DNA of 64,000 nucleotides, taken from contig JAFRTM010000019.1 of the NCBI GenBank assembly GCA_017439185.1, positions 1 to 64,000 on the forward strand, in the 5' to 3' direction. The notes under the pieces were generated by a model, which saw only the letters and a program-made list of their open reading frames with translations, did no database searches and was not told the DNA's origin. Within the stretch, counting starts at the first letter, position 1, and every line of letters begins with the position of its first letter. The DNA comes from Bacteroidales bacterium. GTDB taxonomy: Bacteria > Bacteroidota > Bacteroidia > Bacteroidales > P3. The translations under genes were made by a program, and so were the position numbers. This document shows, one piece after another, positions 8,716 to 17,044 of this stretch.

Positions 8716-9564
8716 TTACTCGCCTATCGCCGGCCACGGGTTTTCCTCTATGCCGGCCATCTGCTCCATCTGCCTGTGACTCTCGACGCGCAGGCGGTCC
8801 ACTTCCTCTTTGCGTGTGTGGCTGCGGTCGGGCATGATAGGTGTACCTACGTGGATGGTGAAGCAAGGGGCATCTTTCTTGCCGAACAACTTGTAGATTC
8901 CTTTCCTCTCGCGATAGGTCAGCACACACGGCACCACCGGGGCGTCATATTTGTATGCCATGGTGAAGGCCCCTTTCTTGAACGGCCTGATGGGCACATA
9001 TTGGTCCCATCTCACCTCTTCGGGAAATACCAGTATCAGCGCTTTCTTCTCGTTATGGTAGTAGTCGAAGGCCTCGTCGAATTTCCTCAGGCCGCTCATG
9101 GTCTCTGGCACGGGTACGCCGCCCACGTAGCGCACAAACCAATATTGTCCGCCGTTGAAATGGCGGGCATACATGGGTATCCATATATGCTTCAGCGGAC
9201 TCAGGGCTTGCTTTACCGCCACCGCGTCGAACTGGTACACGTGGTTGCACACCGCTATGGCTCCTTTGCCCAGTTCTTTCTCCCACCCTTTCAGGTTCTT
9301 CCGCCCCTCGATCTTCAGTCCGTGTTTCAGCCGGTTGGCGATGTACACTATTATATGGAGAAACAGCCATCCTATGATGTTGCGGTGCAGCCAATAGTTG
9401 AACGAGCGGTCACGGTAGGGATAACTATCGTCGAACTTGAAGTCCTTGCTCTTCTTCGGCTTCTTCACAACCACCAAGTGCTTGTGAGGGTCGTCCGTAG
9501 GGTAGCTCTTGGGATCTTTGGGAATATATACTCCCTCTGCAGTTTTCAGATTGCCGTACTCCAT
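8716..9564 (-). CDS. PlsC-type 1-acyl-glycerol-3-phosphate acyltransferase family protein
   Basis: The 282-aa protein has a hydrophobic N-terminal segment (GWLFLHIIVYIANRL), then the acyltransferase HX4D motif NHVYQFD, and further on FPEEVRW in the position of the FPEG motif. The family transfers acyl groups to lysophosphatidate or similar acceptors at the inner membrane. The Glu in place of Gly in FPEG is common in side branches, so the acceptor could differ from the phospholipid intermediate. Another acyltransferase of a different subfamily is encoded at 40437-41405. Confidence 0.85.
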   Translation of the reverse strand: MEYGNLKTAEGVYIPKDPKSYPTDDPHKHLVVVKKPKKSKDFKFDDSYPYRDRSFNYWLHRNIIGWLFLHIIVYIANRLKHGLKIEGRKNLKGWEKELGKGAIAVCNHVYQFDAVAVKQALSPLKHIWIPMYARHFNGGQYWFVRYVGGVPVPETMSGLRKFDEAFDYYHNEKKALILVFPEEVRWDQYVPIRPFKKGAFTMAYKYDAPVVPCVLTYRERKGIYKLFGKKDAPCFTIHVGTPIMPDRSHTRKEEVDRLRVESHRQMEQMAGIEENPWPAIGE

Positions 9565-9609
9565 CGTCTTTCTTTGCTATGTTTCTTTAGTTGTCTTCAT
9601 ACGCTCTAT

Positions 9610-9646
9610 GAAAGCCGAGGCGGGAGGGTCTCCCTCCCGCCGGCTT
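9610..9646 (-). terminator. GC-rich hairpin after M49-like gene
   Basis: GAAAGCCGAGGCGGGAGGG can pair with the following CCCTCCCGCCGGCTTC across a very short loop. It sits 13 nt beyond the M49-like stop codon. The T-run on the minus strand is short, so termination strength is uncertain. Confidence 0.6.
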
Positions 9647-9658
9647 CATATTGTCTCT

Positions 9659-11299
9659 TTACAGTCCCAGTGCCTTCAGACCCTGGTTGTAGGTGATGTC
9701 TTTCGGTATGTTGTTGTCGCGTATCAGGTCGAGGTCTTTCTGCAGGTCGGCGCGGATAACACCGTTCTCGGCAGCATATTTCTTAGCGAAGTCATAGTCG
9801 CCGTCGCCTTCCACCTGCAGTATCAGTGCGGCCCAGCTGTTGATGGCCTCACGCATCTTCTCCACGTTCACCACATACTTGCCCTGCTCGTTGCGGGTGA
9901 AAGCCTCGTGGTCCTGCAGATAGTTGAAGCACATCATGTTGGCGATGCCGTGAGCCTCGGTGGCGCCGAAGCGCACGCTTCTCAGGATACCGGCGATGAA
10001 GGTTACGTAGGCGTCTTCCATGGTGCAGTTGGTGATCTCGCCAGCCTCGATGAGGGTCTGGGTCAGGAACAGGCCGCAGATGTCGGCTTTGGCCTCTTCC
10101 CAGGCGCTGTACTGCTCTTTCAGTGCCTCACGCAGGTTGCCCTTGCCGGTCACGGTGTTCTTGATTCCCAAGCCGTGAGCCACCTCGTGGAAGCACACAT
10201 TGCTGAAGAATGCGTTGAAGTTCACGTTGTCCATCTGGTCCTCCACCACGAACAGTTTGGCGATAGGCACCAATATGGTCTCGAACTTGGCGTTCATGGC
10301 GTTTTTCAGCTGCAGGCGGCGGGCACCTTTCTTCAGGTGTACACGCTCATCGTTGGGCAGGTTGATGGCGATGGTCTTCGAGCCCGCGTTGCAGTCGCCG
10401 GCATAGTAGATGGCGTCATAGACGTTGAGGTCGCTCTCGGTGCCGGGTACCTCTTTCTTGTATTTCGGGTCACAGGGCAGCTGTTTCTGCAGGTCGGGGA
10501 GCATCTTCACGAATTTGGCCAGGTCGTTGCTCCACTGCTCGTCTTTCACGAGGATGAACGACTCGTAGGAGGTCTTGTAGCCAAACAGGGCGTCGTCGTA
10601 GTTCTCGATAGGTCCGACCACGAAGTCGATCTTGCTGTTCTTCATGTCCATCCAGGCCATGTCGCTGGCGAAATAGTCGTCGGTCTGCAGGGCTTTCTTC
10701 CTCTCCGTAAGGTAGTTTTTCAGTCCTTCGTCCTCGGCGAGCTCGATGGCTTTGGCCATCAGTTCGTCAACCTTGGCCAGCTTCTCGGCGTATGCCACAT
10801 GGTAGGGTATTACCTTCAAAGCACCCTGCTCGTCACGTCTCAGGATCGTGTATTGGCTGGTCTTCTCGGGATCTTGCAGTGCCTCAAACTCCTCTTTCGT
10901 CATATCGGCAGGATAGAAGTTGGCACCCAGCGGTCTCTCGCCGTAGCCGGGCACAAACGGTTTCTCGCTGTCCAGACGGTCCCAGGCACCATATTGCAGC
11001 ATCGCGAATGCCTTGACGGCTTCGTCGCTCAGCGTGTCGAGTGCCTTACGGTTCTCGGTGCCGAAATACTGCTCCCAATAGAGGTCGTCCATAATGTCGG
11101 CGATCTCGATCAGGACAGGAATCAGCTGCTTCTCTTTTTCGCTCAGCTTGCTGAGGTCTGTCGTCAGCGTGAATTCCGCATATTCGTTCACCTTCTGCTG
11201 TATCGGCGACACAGCCTCTTCGGTGGTGGTCTTTTTGGATTTGCATCCAACTGCGGCCAGCATAGCGACCGCCATCATTGTAACCATTAACTTTTTCAT
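9659..11299 (-). CDS. M49-like zinc peptidase lipoprotein
   Basis: The 546-aa protein has a lipoprotein signal ending LAAVGC (Cys19). The zinc site is visible as HEVAH (371-375) with a downstream EEAKAD (401-406), the arrangement of the dipeptidyl-peptidase III (M49) superfamily. Classical DPP III has an extra residue (HEXXGH), so this belongs to the shorter HEXXH branch common in Bacteroidales and sometimes misnamed in databases. The predicted role is an envelope-anchored metallopeptidase acting on short peptides, which fits the divergently transcribed oligopeptide transporter next door. Confidence 0.85.
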   Translation of the reverse strand: MKKLMVTMMAVAMLAAVGCKSKKTTTEEAVSPIQQKVNEYAEFTLTTDLSKLSEKEKQLIPVLIEIADIMDDLYWEQYFGTENRKALDTLSDEAVKAFAMLQYGAWDRLDSEKPFVPGYGERPLGANFYPADMTKEEFEALQDPEKTSQYTILRRDEQGALKVIPYHVAYAEKLAKVDELMAKAIELAEDEGLKNYLTERKKALQTDDYFASDMAWMDMKNSKIDFVVGPIENYDDALFGYKTSYESFILVKDEQWSNDLAKFVKMLPDLQKQLPCDPKYKKEVPGTESDLNVYDAIYYAGDCNAGSKTIAINLPNDERVHLKKGARRLQLKNAMNAKFETILVPIAKLFVVEDQMDNVNFNAFFSNVCFHEVAHGLGIKNTVTGKGNLREALKEQYSAWEEAKADICGLFLTQTLIEAGEITNCTMEDAYVTFIAGILRSVRFGATEAHGIANMMCFNYLQDHEAFTRNEQGKYVVNVEKMREAINSWAALILQVEGDGDYDFAKKYAAENGVIRADLQKDLDLIRDNNIPKDITYNQGLKALGL

Positions 11300-11351
11300 T
11301 TTATGATATTTATTAAGTTATTTTAATAATTTCTTCATCAGAAACAATTTG

Positions 11352-11381
11352 CAAATATACAACTTTTTTTCATATCTGCAA
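11352..11381 (-). promoter_or_regulatory. promoter of M49-like gene
   Basis: On the minus strand a -7 box TATATTTG (11352-11359) is preceded, at 19-nt spacing, by a partial -33 TTG (11379-11381). This leaves a leader of roughly 45 nt. Confidence 0.5.
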
Positions 11382-11440
11382 TTTCTTTACACATTAATAT
11401 TTATAGTGTACGTCCCAAACACATTTTTTTTCTCCAAAAG

Positions 11441-11471
11441 TTTTCTATTATAAAAAAAATTAGTATCTTTG
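11441..11471 (+). promoter_or_regulatory. promoter of POT transporter gene
   Basis: The -7 box TATCTTTG (11464-11471) is a perfect TAnnTTTG. The -33 position holds only TTTT (11441-11444) at 19-nt spacing. The start codon is about 70 nt downstream. Confidence 0.6.
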
Positions 11472-11542
11472 CCCTCACAAATAATCTGTGACTTGATAGT
11501 ACATCTTACGATAGAATATTAGTAATCAAAAAATTATAACTT

Positions 11543-13219
11543 ATGAACTTTATCACAGAATTATGGAACACCAACCGTCCGCTCCTTTTCCTGATAGGAG
11601 TGTTGATAGTTGTAACACCATTCATTATCTATTATGTGCGCAAGGCGCATAAGGAACACCCCAAGGGACTTATTCCCGCTGCATTGAGCAACATGGGCGA
11701 ACGCTTCGGCTACTACATCATGAATGCCGTGCTGGTGCTGTTCATCTGCTCCAAGTTCGGTATCTCCGACGAGGTTAGCGGCATCATGTTCGCCGTCTTC
11801 TACTTCCTCATCTATGTGCTGAGCCTCCCGGGCGGTATCATCGCCGACCGCACCCAGAACTACAAAGGCACCATCATCTCGGGTCTTGTGGTTATGGCTC
11901 TCGGCTATGTACTCCTCGCCATCCCCGTGTTCAGTGAAGGCACCGGTGTGACTTTTGCTCTTATCCTCGCCATGTTGGCACTCATCCTCATTGCCTGCGG
12001 TAACGGCCTCTTCAAGGGCAACCTCCAGGCTATCGTGGGACAGCTCTACGACAACTTTGAGGCTGAAGCTGCCAAGAAAGGCCCCGAGGCTCTCGCCCTC
12101 GCCAAGAGCAAACGCGACCCCGGATTCCAGATTTTCTACGTGTTCATCAACATCGGAGGCGTTATCGCTCCCTTCGTGGCTCCGCTCATCCGCGGCTGGT
12201 ACCTGAAAGCTCAGGGCTTGGTTTATAATGCCGACCTTCCGCGTCTGTGCCACGGCTATGTGCAAAATACAGCTAAACCCGAAGACCTCGACAACCTCGC
12301 ACAGATAACCTCTGGCGCCGACTTCAATGTGGCAGCCGAAGGACTCGGCGAGTTCTGCACCAACTACCTCACCGTCTATAACACCGGTGTCCACTATTCC
12401 TTCATAGCCTCCGTGGCTGCCATGCTCATATCGCTCTTCATCTTCCTCGCTGTGAAGAACAAACTGCCCAACCCGGTGAAGAAAGTGAAAGCCGCCGTGC
12501 AGGAGTACGCTCCCGAAGAGCGTCAGGCTCAGGCCAAGGAAATCAAGCAGCGCCTCTATGCCCTCTATGCAGTGCTCGGCATCGCCGTGTTCTTCTGGTT
12601 CTCGTTCCACCAGAACACCCAGTCGCTCTCCATCTTCGCCCGTGACTTCGTGGACACCAGCTCCATACCGCCCGAGGTGTGGCAGTGCATCAACCCCTTC
12701 TTCGTAATCATCCTGACTCCTATCATCATGCTCATCTTCGGCTCGCTGGCAAAGAAAGGCAGAGACGTCTCCACTCCCAAGAAGATCGCCCTCGGTATGT
12801 TTATTGCCGCCTGCGCCTACATCTTCCTGGTGGTGATCGCCATCATACAGAACTATCCTTCGGGAGAAACCTTCAAAGCCCTGCCCGAAGCCACCAAGAT
12901 TGCCATGAAGGCAAGCCCGTCGGTGCTCATAATTACCTACTTCTTCCTCACGGTAGCCGAGTTGTTCATCAGCCCGCTGGGTCTGAGCTTTGTCTCCAAG
13001 ATTGCTCCCAAGCACCTGCAAGGTATCTGCCAGGGTCTCTGGCTCAGCGCCACCGCTATCGGTAACCTCATCATCTTCCTCGGTGTTAAGATGCTCAATG
13101 CCTTCCCACATCAGTGGTACACCTGGGCAGTCTTCGCCATCATCTGCCTCATCTCGATGGCCATCATGCTCGGCATGCTGAAATGGCTCGAGCGTATCAC
13201 CGCCGACAAGAAAGAATAG
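11543..13219 (+). CDS. POT/PTR2-family proton-dependent oligopeptide transporter
   Basis: This 558-aa multi-pass inner-membrane protein has the POT family signature near the start (SNMGERFGYYIM, about 49-60) and roughly 14 hydrophobic helices. Members import di- and tripeptides with protons. The N-terminal E of the usual ExxERF motif is not in the standard place, which occurs in some peptide-transporter subgroups. It is divergent from the M49-like peptidase lipoprotein, so the pair may form a small peptide-use locus. Confidence 0.93.
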   Translation: MNFITELWNTNRPLLFLIGVLIVVTPFIIYYVRKAHKEHPKGLIPAALSNMGERFGYYIMNAVLVLFICSKFGISDEVSGIMFAVFYFLIYVLSLPGGIIADRTQNYKGTIISGLVVMALGYVLLAIPVFSEGTGVTFALILAMLALILIACGNGLFKGNLQAIVGQLYDNFEAEAAKKGPEALALAKSKRDPGFQIFYVFINIGGVIAPFVAPLIRGWYLKAQGLVYNADLPRLCHGYVQNTAKPEDLDNLAQITSGADFNVAAEGLGEFCTNYLTVYNTGVHYSFIASVAAMLISLFIFLAVKNKLPNPVKKVKAAVQEYAPEERQAQAKEIKQRLYALYAVLGIAVFFWFSFHQNTQSLSIFARDFVDTSSIPPEVWQCINPFFVIILTPIIMLIFGSLAKKGRDVSTPKKIALGMFIAACAYIFLVVIAIIQNYPSGETFKALPEATKIAMKASPSVLIITYFFLTVAELFISPLGLSFVSKIAPKHLQGICQGLWLSATAIGNLIIFLGVKMLNAFPHQWYTWAVFAIICLISMAIMLGMLKWLERITADKKE

Positions 13220-13237
13220 TGCGATACCTCATAACTG

Positions 13238-13273
13238 AACTGGGGACTCGGCCGTTAGGCTAAGCCCCCAGTT
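13238..13273 (+). terminator. possible terminator hairpin after POT transporter
   Basis: AACTGGGG and CCCCAGTT form a perfect 8-bp stem around a 20-nt loop. It begins 18 nt after the stop. No T-run follows, so it may be a Rho-dependent or processing structure rather than a classical terminator. Confidence 0.45.
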
Positions 13274-13356
13274 CTCAACCATAATAAAGCAGACATTTCT
13301 AAAACTATGACCTAACAGAAAAAATAAATAACTGAGCTTGAAGTGCTTGTTCTCCT

Positions 13357-13476
13357 AAACTAAAGACTGGTAATCTTAAAGGGTTGAGAATAAGTGACCG
13401 AAAGTTCGCGCTTAAGGCGTGATACGTTCGTTCCTTATCCTTATTAACCCAAGGGTATTTACCAGTCACCCAGTTT
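13357..13476. repeat. large imperfect inverted repeat / candidate structured RNA
   Basis: Nested arms can be paired from outside in: AAACT/AGTTT, GACTGGTAA (13365-13373) with TTACCAGTC (13459-13467), GGGTT (13381-13385) with AACCC (13446-13450), and AATAAG (13389-13394) with CTTATT (13440-13445). That is 25 bp with small internal loops. The apical 45 nt contains a further CGC/GCG mini-hairpin. It could be a non-coding RNA, a leader element for the 13602 operon, or the remnant of a small mobile element; I recognise no known family. Confidence 0.5.
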
Positions 13477-13601
13477 AGAAATAAGGAGTTAAATCGAAGG
13501 TTTCACGCTTTATTTATACCCTTACCTATCAATAGCTTTCAATACAAAAAAAGCAGAGATGTCGAAACCTACATGCTAATGTTAACAAAATACCACACAC
13601 A

Positions 13602-14429
13602 ATGCAAAAAAGATACAGTTATTTGTTATTGACGTTCTTCCCAATCGTTATGATAATTGCGTTTACACAAAGTCGATGTATTAGCAAAGAGAAAGCATTT
13701 GATATGAAGATGAAAAATGCGGTAAAGGAACTTAATGCGAGAATGCCTATGCGAGGCAATGATTGGATGTGGAAGGATAGCGTGGCATATGATGCAGATA
13801 ATAGAATAATCTCGCAGTACTTTAGTTATCATGTAGAAGGGGCTCGGGAGAACCTTTTCCGGCATCTCTATAGAGAGATAGATAAAGACACAGCCCTAAT
13901 GAGAATTCTGATGGGAACGGAAAACAATAGCATATGGATTGAGAACAATGTCTCGGTTCGTTATGTGGGAAAATTTCCTGATGGGGAGGTGTTGTATGAT
14001 ATGACTTACTCTCCGAAGGAGTTGAAAGATATAGTAGAACATCCGTTTAGCAGCAAAGAGATTACAGAGAAGATTTACATGAACCAAGCAGTGTCATTAA
14101 ATGCTGTTACTCCTATTCAGTTATCAGATGGTTATATTGTTATTAAAAGAGCTGAGTTTAAGCCAAATAATTCAGAATTGACTATTTATTGGGATGTTGA
14201 TAACGAATTAATGCAGTATGCAAGTGTGCAGGATCTGGAAGAGTATATGGAAGATTATATAACATTACTTGTACAATACAATCATCAACAACTATTAGAT
14301 TTAGAAAAGGCAGGGAATTCTATGTATAAAAGAACCGTCTACCCTGTCCGTGTAACACTTATATCTCACCTAAGCGGTAAGCGTCAAATTAAAGTTAGTA
14401 AATTGACAACAGAAGTTATAAATAATTAG
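13602..14429 (+). CDS. unrecognised membrane-anchored or secreted protein, AT-rich
   Basis: This 275-aa protein has one N-terminal hydrophobic segment (YLLLTFFPIVMIIAFT, about 7-22) that could be a signal anchor or uncleaved signal peptide. The rest is soluble, highly charged and without recognisable motifs. Codon use is visibly AT-rich compared with the transporter gene before it. It is followed after 4 nt by a polytopic membrane-protein gene, so the two are probably co-translated. It may be a periplasmic partner of that protein. Confidence 0.7.
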   Translation: MQKRYSYLLLTFFPIVMIIAFTQSRCISKEKAFDMKMKNAVKELNARMPMRGNDWMWKDSVAYDADNRIISQYFSYHVEGARENLFRHLYREIDKDTALMRILMGTENNSIWIENNVSVRYVGKFPDGEVLYDMTYSPKELKDIVEHPFSSKEITEKIYMNQAVSLNAVTPIQLSDGYIVIKRAEFKPNNSELTIYWDVDNELMQYASVQDLEEYMEDYITLLVQYNHQQLLDLEKAGNSMYKRTVYPVRVTLISHLSGKRQIKVSKLTTEVINN

Positions 14430-14433
14430 AAAT

Positions 14434-16092
14434 ATGTATAATAGTAATTCTAATATAGTCAGTGCCATTGTGTATGTGGTCGCGATGGGAGTCTTTCTTA
14501 TTTGGCTATTTTACAAGTTCGCAAGAAGAGATACAAAGGATTGGACCCCACAATGTGAACAAAAGAAATGGAAAACAGTCCGTGGATTAATAGGCGGTAT
14601 ATGTTGTTTCGATGCGCTTGGAATGGTGGTTGTAACAATAGCTGCGTGGAATTTATCGGATGATAATCTACGGCTAAGTTATATAAACGCAGCCTTAGTA
14701 TACGGAATACTTGCTTGTTATACATTACTATTCCGAAAATCCCCTCGTGGTAGAGGTGTTAAGATACGAAAGACTATTGCCTATATAATAATAATTCTGT
14801 CATACTTCGGTTGGCCTCGTACAGTTCAAATGCTTACAGACGGGAATGTGCCAGGCATATATGGTGATGCCATATATGTAGTAATCATTATGAATCTGAT
14901 TCTGTATGGACTCTGCGTGCTTATTGCATGGCTATTATTGAGACATTACAAGCGTGATAAATACGTGGAATATAAGACAACATGTGGTGCTATACCACAT
15001 CAAGACAATGTAAAAGATCAGAACTTAAGCAATATTGATAATTCACGATATATGCCTCCTCAAGCTATTCATAAAGAAGGAATAAGGGGAGAGAACCTAT
15101 CAACAAATGAGCTCAATCCGTCTAAAAAAGAAGCAGAGTTAGATCTAAAAGTTGATAACCCAGCAAATAATAAAATAGAGTATACAAAAGAAGCAGAAAA
15201 CACAGAGGTCTACAACAAACAAAATTCTATAAATGGGGTATTTGGCGAGGGCTTGAGACAAGTAGAACAAGTCAATGTTAAAGAACATCGAATTGCAAAA
15301 ACAGTTTCCGAGACGAAACAACGTAATCTTTTGGCAAGTTACCTTATTTATATTCTGGCCGTACTGATTGTTGCATTTATTGGATGTGTATTTATTCTAA
15401 ATAAAGATTATAATCCGGGTTATTATTATCACAAAACTCCAATATGGTCATATATTGCACTGTCCATAACTCTAATGGCATTGCCTTTCGGACTATATTG
15501 GTTACGGGGAAAGCGATTGGGATTTTATATCTGTATAGGATATCTTGTATATGAGTTCATATTATCATTTTTTGTATTGGCAATTGGATTCTCATGGAAG
15601 TGTTATGGAATAGTTTTTTTGTCTGCTATATTGTTGTCAGTGGTGCCTATATTAGCCATTTGGATTGCAGAGTTAGTTGGCCTCCAAATAAAGGTAAAGC
15701 CTCTAAAGCAGTGTAAAAGAGAGATGAATCCACAAATAAAAGATAGACAAAAATCACTGAAGGACTCATTTAAGAAAATATTAAAAAAGACATGGCCATG
15801 GGTCGTCGGAATATTGATCTTAGGTGGGTTGACGTTTGGAGGTATAAAGTGGTATGATTATTATCGTAATGAATATTTACCAAAGAAAAGACTGAACGAT
15901 GCTGTAGAAGAAATCAAGAGCAAATTTGATAATTCTGATGGGGATGAAAAGGCTGACATTGCATATAAGATCCTGAGGCGAAATACAGACTGGGGATATG
16001 AAGGTGTGAGTAATGTGCAAATACATTTAGCTCTCGCCGGGGGTGATGATGCAGAACATCTTGCCCTGGAAGAAGTGGTAGCAGATAAATAA
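14434..16092 (+). CDS. unrecognised polytopic membrane protein
   Basis: The 552-aa protein has about ten transmembrane segments in three groups: five in residues 8-169, four in about 305-415, and one near 455-475. A long hydrophilic, Lys/Asn/Glu-rich linker of about 130 residues separates the first two groups. The C-terminal 80 residues are soluble and carry a clustered acidic end. I see no transporter, protease or glycosyltransferase motif. It is AT-rich like its neighbours and lies 4 nt after the 13602 gene. Confidence 0.7.
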   Translation: MYNSNSNIVSAIVYVVAMGVFLIWLFYKFARRDTKDWTPQCEQKKWKTVRGLIGGICCFDALGMVVVTIAAWNLSDDNLRLSYINAALVYGILACYTLLFRKSPRGRGVKIRKTIAYIIIILSYFGWPRTVQMLTDGNVPGIYGDAIYVVIIMNLILYGLCVLIAWLLLRHYKRDKYVEYKTTCGAIPHQDNVKDQNLSNIDNSRYMPPQAIHKEGIRGENLSTNELNPSKKEAELDLKVDNPANNKIEYTKEAENTEVYNKQNSINGVFGEGLRQVEQVNVKEHRIAKTVSETKQRNLLASYLIYILAVLIVAFIGCVFILNKDYNPGYYYHKTPIWSYIALSITLMALPFGLYWLRGKRLGFYICIGYLVYEFILSFFVLAIGFSWKCYGIVFLSAILLSVVPILAIWIAELVGLQIKVKPLKQCKREMNPQIKDRQKSLKDSFKKILKKTWPWVVGILILGGLTFGGIKWYDYYRNEYLPKKRLNDAVEEIKSKFDNSDGDEKADIAYKILRRNTDWGYEGVSNVQIHLALAGGDDAEHLALEEVVADK

Positions 16093-16126
16093 TATAACTT
16101 TGTTAAATCATTAAATTTAAGTAAAA

Positions 16127-16849
16127 ATGAGTCATAATAATAGAAATATCGTATATATTGTAATACTACTGCTAATATCAGTTGTTTCATCGGCTACAAT
16201 AATAAACACATCTCATACATATCATCGTAGAGAACCCCAACAGAACGAAAGAATAATGGGTCGTTATTACTGTACAAAGGCATTCGAGTATATTGAAGAT
16301 AATGCATTACATGGAGATCCTAAATGCCAATGGATGCTAGGGGCTTGGTATAGGGGTGGAAATAAATATTTTTATTTTGGGAATCAGCCAGATTTTGAGA
16401 AGGCTGCATACTGGTGGAATGAAGCAGCACAGAATGGCTATGTAAAGGCATACAATAGTATAGGTATTGCTTATAAAGAAGGAAGGGGGGTGCCAAAAGA
16501 TTTGAGAAAAGCTGTATATTGGATAAAAAAGGGAGCAGAGGAGGGAGATTCTTTGGCGATGAGAAATTATGGGGACATGTGGAGGGATGGTGTTTATGAA
16601 GATCATTCATATTATAAGAGAAAGAAAAGTTATTACTATGGATATTGGTATGGTGATTATGAAGACGTTTATGTAAAGAAAATTGAAGTAATTTTGGCGA
16701 ACGATATCAAGAAAGCTAAATACTGGTGGAAAAAATCGGCAGATCTGGGGGATAAGCAAGCAAAGGAACGATTGCAAAAAATATATTATATATATAAAGA
16801 CAATACTCAGCGGGATTTAATCTCACAGACACCCAGTATTCCGGAATAG
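16127..16849 (+). CDS. Sel1-repeat protein with N-terminal membrane anchor
   Basis: This 240-aa protein has an N-terminal hydrophobic helix (about 8-25) followed by at least two clear Sel1-like repeats, AAYWWNEAAQNGYVKAYNSI and AVYWIKKGAEEGDSLAMRNY, and a third partial unit (AKYWWKKSADLGDKQAKERL). Sel1 repeats make superhelical protein-binding scaffolds. The third repeat is displaced by an aromatic, Tyr-rich insertion (about 165-190). It is the last member of the AT-rich block and is likely an extracytoplasmic interaction partner of the two genes upstream. Confidence 0.8.
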   Translation: MSHNNRNIVYIVILLLISVVSSATIINTSHTYHRREPQQNERIMGRYYCTKAFEYIEDNALHGDPKCQWMLGAWYRGGNKYFYFGNQPDFEKAAYWWNEAAQNGYVKAYNSIGIAYKEGRGVPKDLRKAVYWIKKGAEEGDSLAMRNYGDMWRDGVYEDHSYYKRKKSYYYGYWYGDYEDVYVKKIEVILANDIKKAKYWWKKSADLGDKQAKERLQKIYYIYKDNTQRDLISQTPSIPE

Positions 16850-16965
16850 CATTGTATTCCAATATGTGTTAGATATATGTTTGCTCTTTCCAAGCAAGCC
16901 GTACTCTTTTGTAATAGTTCTCAAGGGCGATAAAATATGTAATAATGCATTTTTTACTGTTTTTT

Positions 16966-16996
16966 CTTGCTATTAAAAAAAAACTTTGTATCTTTG
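16966..16996 (+). promoter_or_regulatory. promoter of inverted-repeat-flanked ATPase gene
   Basis: A -7 box TATCTTTG (16989-16996) follows a partial -33 (cTTG, 16966-16969) at 19-nt spacing. The last three bases of the -7 box are the first bases of the left 33-nt repeat, and the expected transcription start falls inside the repeat. Confidence 0.6.
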
Positions 16997-17026
16997 CGAA
17001 AAATTTCGCAACGAAAAATTTCGCAA
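16994..17026. repeat. left 33-nt inverted repeat of ATPase unit
   Basis: The repeat contains two overlapping quasi-palindromes of the form GCGAAA-AA-TTTCGC. Its reverse complement matches 18156-18188 at every position except the two central dinucleotides (AA against TT). It overlaps the promoter and ends 18 nt before the ATPase start codon. Confidence 0.85.
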
Positions 17027-17044
17027 TCATAAAATACTAATAAT

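Larger units (their letters stand above)
13220..13601. other. intergenic region, 382 nt, with two inverted repeats
   Basis: No ORF is supported. The region holds a hairpin just after the transporter gene (13238-13273) and a much larger imperfect inverted repeat (13357-13476). The remainder is AT-rich up to the secreted-protein gene at 13602. Confidence 0.6.

Noticed and set aside
11561..13111. 516-aa minus-strand frame opposite the POT transporter
   Set aside because: Highly charged His/Glu/Gly composition is typical of an antisense frame of a hydrophobic protein; the transporter has clear family motifs.
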